38,165 nucleotides of DNA, taken from JBBIQS01 sp037442205. Lineage in GTDB: Bacteria; Myxococcota; Myxococcia; Myxococcales; UBA5297. The position numbers and the translations under genes are program-made. The notes beneath the pieces were generated by a model, which was not told where the DNA came from, made no database searches, and was given only the letters and a program-made list of their open reading frames with translations. This document shows positions 33,791 to 38,165 of the stretch, piece by piece; position 1 is the stretch's first letter; every line of letters starts with the position of its first letter. Location of the stretch: assembly GCA_037442205.1 (NCBI GenBank), contig JBBIQS010000075.1:1-38165 (forward strand), in the 5' to 3' direction.

Positions 33791-33800
33791 CTTAGGTTTG

Positions 33801-33880
33801 GTCGCGAAGTGCAGTGCGCGAAGTTGAAGCTGGTCCCCCCCCCGCCGCTTCAGCAGGCCGCTGCACTTCGCATTTTTTTA
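33801..33880 (+). ncRNA. Candidate small RNA or attenuator leader with intrinsic terminator
   Basis: GCGAAGTGCAG at 33804-33814 pairs perfectly with CTGCACTTCGC at 33861-33871, and seven T follow at 33873-33879. Inside, 33823-33830 pairs with 33847-33854 around a loop with nine C (33835-33843). The predicted start from the sigma-54 promoter falls right at its 5' end. It could be a free RNA of about 80 bases, or a leader whose termination limits expression of the receiver gene 23 bp further on. Confidence 0.55.
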
Positions 33881-33902
33881 TCCTCGCCTCACGAGTCGCA
33901 CC

Positions 33903-34262
33903 ATGGCGTCGTCCGCAGAGCCGGTGCTGGTCCTGGTCGTCGATGACGACGCGCTCTTCCGCCAGTCGATGGCCATCGCTCTGCGGCTGGAAGGCCTGCA
34001 GGTGGTCGAGGCCGCCACCGTGAGCGAGGCCCGCGGGCTGATCCGCGAGCACCGCTTCGCGCTGGCGGTGGTGGACATGCTGCTGGGCGCCGAGCGAGGC
34101 GACGAGATCCTCGAGGAGATCTCCCGGGTTTCGCCCGAGACCCGGCTGGCGGCGATGACCGGCCACCCCTACCTGGTCTCGCCGGCGGTGGAGAGCGGGC
34201 GAGCGGTGCAACTGCACAAGCCGCTCAGCCCGGAGGCGCTGCTGGGCCTGCTCCAGCGCTAG
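33903..34262 (+). CDS. Stand-alone response-regulator receiver protein
   Basis: This 119-residue protein is a lone receiver domain: acidic DDD at 14-16, phospho-acceptor Asp58 (VVDML), Thr86 (AMTG) and Lys106 (HKP). There is no output domain, so it acts by protein contact or as a phosphorelay step. No histidine kinase is adjacent; the hybrid kinase at 15566 is one possible partner, which is inference. It lies just downstream of a sigma-54 promoter and a terminator hairpin, which would make its expression conditional. The ribosome site is weak (ACGAG). Convergent with asd, 6 bp between stops. Confidence 0.9.
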   Translation: MASSAEPVLVLVVDDDALFRQSMAIALRLEGLQVVEAATVSEARGLIREHRFALAVVDMLLGAERGDEILEEISRVSPETRLAAMTGHPYLVSPAVESGRAVQLHKPLSPEALLGLLQR

Positions 34263-34268
34263 CGCCCG

Positions 34269-35291
34269 CTACACCATCCCCTGGGCGATCAGCAGCTCGG
34301 CGATCTGCACCGCGTTGAGCGCCGCGCCCTTGCGCACGTTGTCGGCGCAGACGAACAGGTCGAGCCCCTTCTCCTGGCTCAGGTCCTCGCGGATGCGTCC
34401 GACGTGGGTGTCGCTGTCGCCGGCGGCCAGCATCGGCATCGGGTAGATGTTCTGCGCCGGGTCGTCGAGCAGCTTCACCCCTGGCGCCTTCTTCAACAGC
34501 TCGCGCGCCTGCGCGGCGCTCAGCTTCTTCTCGGTGGTGATGTTGATCGACTCCGAGTGGCCGTAGAACACCGGCACCCGCACCGCCGTCGCCGAGACCC
34601 GCATGTCCGGCACTTCCATGATTTTGCGGGTCTCGTGGACCATCTTCATCTCTTCCTTGGTGTAGCCGTTGTCGGTGAAGGAATCGATGTGCGGCAGCAC
34701 GTTGAAGGCGATGCGGTAGGCGAAGGCGTGGGCCTCGGTCTCGCGGCCGTTCATCAGGTCGGAGACCTGCTTCTCCAGCTCGCGGATCCCCTGCTGGCCC
34801 TTGCCCGAGACCGACTGGTAGGTCGAGACCACGATCCGCTCGATGCGCGCGGCGTCGTGCAGCGGCTTGAGGGCCACCACCATCTGGATCGTCGAGCAGT
34901 TGGGGTTGGCGATGATCTTGCGGCCCTTGGCCTGCGCCAGGGCGTGCGGGTTGACCTCGGGCACCACCAGCGGGACGTCGCCCTCCATGCGGAAGGCGCT
35001 GGAGTTGTCGATCACGTAGGCCCCGGCCTTGGCGGCGATCGGCGCCCACTCGCGGCTGGCGGTGGCCCCGGGCGAGAACAGGGCGATCTGCACGCCCTCG
35101 AAGAGCTCGGGCTTGACCGCTCGCACGGTCAGCTCCTCGTCCTTGTACTCGAGCTTCACCCCTTCGCTGCGCTCGCTCGCCAGCAGGGTCAGCTTGCCGA
35201 CCGGGAAGTCGCGCTCCTCGAGCACGCTGATGAACTCGCGCCCGACCGCTCCGGTCGCCCCCAGGATCGCCACGTGGTAGCTCTTCGACAT
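34269..35291 (-). CDS. asd: Aspartate-semialdehyde dehydrogenase
   Basis: This 340-residue enzyme reduces aspartyl phosphate to aspartate semialdehyde with NADPH, directly after lysC in the aspartate pathway. It shows the nucleotide site ILGATGAVGRE (9-19), the family signature NSSAFRM, the catalytic Cys in NPNCST, and QSVSGKGQQG. Full usual length. Start set by GGAGG five bases before the ATG at 35291; an upstream ATG in frame at 35468 would add 59 residues that do not belong to the family. No neighbour of the same pathway. Confidence 0.96.
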   Translation of the reverse strand: MSKSYHVAILGATGAVGREFISVLEERDFPVGKLTLLASERSEGVKLEYKDEELTVRAVKPELFEGVQIALFSPGATASREWAPIAAKAGAYVIDNSSAFRMEGDVPLVVPEVNPHALAQAKGRKIIANPNCSTIQMVVALKPLHDAARIERIVVSTYQSVSGKGQQGIRELEKQVSDLMNGRETEAHAFAYRIAFNVLPHIDSFTDNGYTKEEMKMVHETRKIMEVPDMRVSATAVRVPVFYGHSESINITTEKKLSAAQARELLKKAPGVKLLDDPAQNIYPMPMLAAGDSDTHVGRIREDLSQEKGLDLFVCADNVRKGAALNAVQIAELLIAQGMV

Positions 35292-35487
35292 ATCGCCTCC
35301 AACAGCTTGGAAGTGCGCGGATCTACCAGACCGCTTGAATTCCTCAAGAGTGCGGGGGCACTTCCCTTCGAGCCCGAGGCGGCCAGCGTCCCTGCCGGCA
35401 GGCATGGAGAGGCACGAGCCGGCAGTAGATCCCTCGGGCGCAATGCAGGTACTCTTCGCGTCTCGCACACTGTGGTTGGAGGCCCCT
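35292..35487. other. Divergent promoter region between asd and a secreted-protein gene
   Basis: These 196 bp serve two divergent genes. Frames through it extend both genes without family similarity. No clear promoter boxes were identified. Confidence 0.5.
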
Positions 35488-35490
35488 TTG
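35478..35490 (+). promoter_or_regulatory. Shine-Dalgarno GGAGG and TTG start
   Basis: GGAGG at 35478-35482 lies five bases before TTG at 35488, where a signal peptide begins. The in-frame ATG at 35443 has no such site and would put 15 residues before the signal. Confidence 0.7.
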
Positions 35491-36258
35491 AAAGCCGCTC
35501 CCTTGCTCGCTCTGGCCCTGGCGCTCGCCCCCGCGGTGGCCGCCGCCGAGGATCAGCCGCCCCTCCTCGACCACTCCCCGCTGCGCGAGTTCACCCAGGG
35601 CCAGCCGCTCACCCTCAGGGTCACCATCACCTCGCCGACCGGCCGCAAGATCTTCGACCCCAAGGCTTTCGTGCGGAACGCCGGCACCGAGACTTTCACC
35701 CCGCTCAAGCTGATCGAGACCAGCCAGCGAGGGGTCTTCCAGGCCAGCGTCCCCAAGGGCCTGAGCTTCGAGTCGATCGAGTACTACTTCGAGGCCTTCG
35801 ACGAGGACGGCAACGGCCCCAGCCGCATCGCCTCCTCCAAGTCGCCGCTCAAGGCCAAGATGCTCGAGCCCCCGCCCGAGCCGGACAAGCCCGCCGCGGC
35901 CAGCGGAGCGGAGGTCCGGAAGGCGCCTCAGGTGCTCGTGCTGCGAGAGTCCGAGCCCAAGGCCGCGCGCCCGCTCGCCTACGTGCTGGGCGGCCTGGGC
36001 CTGGCCACCGGCGGCATCGGCGGCTTCCTGGGGGTCAAGGCGCTGATCGACTCGCAGAAGGAGCCCGAACACGCCGCCCAGATCCGCGCCACCACCGCCT
36101 TCTACGCCGACATCTGCTACGGAGCGACGGCAGTGCTGCTGCTGGGCGGTGTGGTGACCTACTTCCTCACCGAGCCGGAGAAGGCCCCGGCGTCGGCCAG
36201 CTTCAACCTGCTGCCGACCCGCGGCGGGGCGGCGGCGGTGGTGTCCGGGCGGTTCTAG
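35488..36258 (+). CDS. Exported protein with two C-terminal membrane helices
   Basis: This 256-residue protein starts with TTG and reads a clean signal peptide (1-21, KAAPLLALALALAPAVAA). The next about 110 residues form a beta-sandwich-like domain (LTLRVTITSPTGRKIF, GVFQASVP, IEYYFEAFDEDGNGPS), the pattern of immunoglobulin-like surface domains. A Pro/Glu/Lys linker leads to two membrane helices (about 170-192 and 210-232). I know this layout from hypothetical proteins of Myxococcota but can assign no function. The kinase gene follows 76 bp downstream and may be co-transcribed. Confidence 0.72.
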   Translation: MKAAPLLALALALAPAVAAAEDQPPLLDHSPLREFTQGQPLTLRVTITSPTGRKIFDPKAFVRNAGTETFTPLKLIETSQRGVFQASVPKGLSFESIEYYFEAFDEDGNGPSRIASSKSPLKAKMLEPPPEPDKPAAASGAEVRKAPQVLVLRESEPKAARPLAYVLGGLGLATGGIGGFLGVKALIDSQKEPEHAAQIRATTAFYADICYGATAVLLLGGVVTYFLTEPEKAPASASFNLLPTRGGAAAVVSGRF

Positions 36259-36334
36259 TCTGGTATCGTAACCGGCCGTTCTCACTCCCGAACCCGCCGC
36301 GCCGCGCGCGGCGTCCGCTGAGCCGAGAGGCCGG

Positions 36335-38040
36335 ATGCCACCAAGCCCAGACCGCCAGCTGGTCGCCGGACGCTTCCGGCTGCTGCGCCGTCTGGCCGCC
36401 GGGGGCATGGGCGAGATCTACCTGGCGGCGCAGGAGGGGCCCGAGGGCTTCCAGAAGGTGGTGGCGCTCAAGCGGATGCTGCCGACCGCTGCCGCCGAGC
36501 GCGAGCTGGTCAAGCACTTCCTCGACGAGGCGCGGCTGGTCGCCCGGCTGGCCCACCGCAACGTGGTGCAGATCTACGACCTGGGCGAGGACCACGACGG
36601 CTACTTCGTGGCCATGGAGTTCGTCCAGGGGCCCAACCTGGCCCACGTCCTCGACCGCTTCCAGGCCAAGGGGCTGCGGCTGCCCCCGGCGCTGGCCGTC
36701 GACGTCATCGCCCAGGTGGCCGACGCGTTGGCCTACGCCTACTCCGCCACCGGCGAGGACGGCACCCCGCTGCGCATCGTCCACCGCGACGTCTCGCTGC
36801 AGAACATCCTGGTCTCCACCAGCGGCGACGTGAAGCTGATCGACTTCGGCGTCGCCAAGAGCACCCTGCAGCAGCACCGCACCTCCGGCGGCACCATCAA
36901 GGGCAAGATCGCCTACATGTCGCCCGAGCAGAGCCGCGGCGAGCCGCTCGACGGCCGCAGCGACCTGTTCAGCCTGGGGATCGTGCTCTGCGAGCTGCTG
37001 TGCGGCATCCACCCCTTCCTCAAGAACGAGGCGCTCAACACCCTGCTGGCCATCGAGCGCGAGCCGCCGGTGCTGCCCTCGCGCGTCGATCCGGCTCTGG
37101 CGCCCTCCGACGCGCTGCTCACCAAGCTGCTGGCCAAATCGCCCGCCGACCGCTTCGAGGACGGCAACGCCCTCTACGAGGAGTTGCTGCGGCTGCGCAG
37201 CCTGTTCCCGCCGGCGCCCAAGCGGCTGGGGCCCTTCATCGCCGAGCACTTCGGGGCCGAGTTCGCCGAGCTGGTCCGGCTGCAGCGGCAGGCGCAGGAG
37301 CCGACGCGCAGCGGAAACACGCTCCAGTCGCCGCTGCCGCTGGCCGACGCGGTGGACTCGACTCCGTTGCGCCCGGCCGGGACCCCGATGCCGCAGGCGC
37401 ACCGCAGCGGGCCGACCATCGACCGCACCCTGCTGCGCCCGTCCGATCCGCACGCCAAGGCCGTGGCCGCCGGCTTCGAGGCCACCGAGCTGCGCCGGTC
37501 GGATCCCGATGTCCTGGCCCAGGCCGGGCTCGACAAGACCGCGCTGCGCCCCTCGGACCCGTCCATCAAGCGCCTGGAGAGCGCCCCGCCGCCGCCAGTG
37601 CCCGCCCCCTCCGGCTCCGGGCCCTCGATCCGCGTGCATGCGTCCGATCCCGCACTCAGCGCGCCCGGCGAAGCCTCCTCGCCCAACCTCGCGATTTCAC
37701 CTGACAACTCGGTGGAGCGCGCCAGCCGCAAGCTCAAGCAGCTGGCGATCGCCATGGCGGTCGGCGGGATCGGCCTGGCCGTCGTGGCCGGGGTGGTGAT
37801 CCTGCGCCGTCCCTCAGCCGGCGAGCTTCCGCAGACCCCGGCGCCGCAGCCCGCTCCTGTCGTCGCCCAGGCGCCCGCCAAGCCGGAGCCGCCGCCGACG
37901 GCGCCGGTCCCGGCCGAGACCGCCCACAAGCCCGAGCCAGAGAAGCCGGTCGAGGTCGCCCGCGCCGAGCCGAAGGAGCCGGCCAAGACCGCGCAGCCGG
38001 CAGCCAAGAACAAGGACAAGTCCCGGCAGGCCAAGCCGCA
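36335..38040 (+). CDS. Transmembrane Ser/Thr protein kinase, 3' end cut by an IS element
   Basis: The intact kinase domain spans about 12-285: glycine loop LAAGGMGEIYL (20-30), Lys46 in VALK, HRD 150-152, Asn157, DFG 170-172, and MSPEQ in the activation loop. A Pro/Ser-rich juxtamembrane region follows, with repeated LRPSDP-type motifs. One membrane helix (about 470-490, LAIAMAVGGIGLAVVAGVVI) and a Pro/Ala/Lys/Glu-rich external tail come next. At about 38041 the frame runs into sequence that reads on the other strand as an IS4-type transposase end, so the native C-terminus is lost. The catalytic half is whole and the truncated protein may still be active. Myxobacteria have many such kinases. 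Confidence 0.88.
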
Positions 38041-38165
38041 ATGCCGGTCACTTAGTAGGCCGATAGGTTGGGGGCTTCCTCTTGTAGTTGCTCATCTTGA
38101 TCTTTACCGCGCGCGGGTAGGCTCGTTCGGAGCGGCGCTCGGGGAGCACCAGCATTGCCAATTGT
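38041..38165 (-). mobile_element. End of an IS4-type insertion sequence
   Basis: The last 125 bp differ in style from the kinase gene and encode a transposase tail on the minus strand. The element end lies near ATGCCGGTCACTTA at 38041-38054; the exact boundary and any target duplication cannot be seen because the other end is outside the window. Confidence 0.75.
38052..38165 (-). CDS. IS4-family transposase, C-terminal fragment
   Basis: The minus frame from the right edge ends with TAA at 38052 and reads LPERRSERAYPRAVKIKMSN followed by YKRKPPNLSAY. The RxYPRxVKxKMSN motif is the familiar C-terminus of IS4-type transposases. Only about 37 residues lie in the window, so completeness is unknown. 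Confidence 0.8.
   Translation of the reverse strand, partial: TIGNAGAPRAPLRTSLPARGKDQDEQLQEEAPNLSAY

Larger units (their letters stand above)
33538..33902. other. Long regulatory intergenic region
   Basis: This 365-bp gap lies between the divergent ABC-transporter and response-regulator genes. Its right half holds a sigma-54-type promoter and a structured terminator-like element. The left half (33538-33770) contains a locally AT-richer patch near 33750 (AATAAAATC) but no assignable boxes. Confidence 0.6.

Noticed and set aside
33835..33843. Run of nine C as a phase-variation tract
   Set aside because: It lies in a non-coding hairpin loop, not in a reading frame or between promoter boxes; it may affect RNA folding but not translation.

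Overview
The window is very GC-rich, densely coded DNA, most like a free-living Myxococcota (former deltaproteobacterial) genome. The grounds are the codon bias, the many lipoproteins, a Ser/Thr kinase, an FHA protein, a very long kinase-ATPase-histidine kinase fusion, and a GG-N10-GC (sigma-54 type) promoter. No rRNA, tRNA or CRISPR was recognised. The right edge runs into an IS4-type transposase, which is where draft contigs often break. All calls come from reading the sequence; no database search was run.

Layout. 1-6620: a partial gene end, a small two-CW cysteine protein, an outer-membrane-type protein, a secreted lipase-like hydrolase, two envelope proteins and a small membrane protein flanked by two copies of a 152-bp repeat. 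6990-12324: rmuC and the aspartokinase gene lysC, convergent, with a 696-residue lipoprotein gene between them. The rmuC/lysC junction is present twice, once on each side of that lipoprotein gene. 12471-15310: a PspC-domain protein, an ArsM-like methyltransferase, a DUF4920 lipoprotein and a PepSY-type membrane protein. 15566-23873: a 1914-residue hybrid kinase, a DUF4476 protein and a phosphoribosyltransferase-like protein. The end of the PepSY gene recurs as fragments after the hybrid kinase and after the DUF4476 gene, and the start of the phosphoribosyltransferase gene also occurs as a dead copy.

24055-30928 is a four-gene minus-strand operon that looks dedicated to DNA at the cell surface. 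It encodes an outer-membrane barrel with a ComEA-like helix-hairpin-helix N-terminus, a thermonuclease lipoprotein, a lipoprotein with five lamin-tail domains, and a second thermonuclease lipoprotein translationally coupled to it. This is the best candidate here for an undescribed system.

31042-38165: an FHA protein, an ABC exporter, a stand-alone receiver protein preceded by a sigma-54-type promoter and a hairpin terminator (a possible small RNA or attenuator), asd (the step after lysC in aspartate-family amino acid synthesis), a signal-peptide protein, and a transmembrane Ser/Thr kinase whose 3' end is cut by the IS4-type element.
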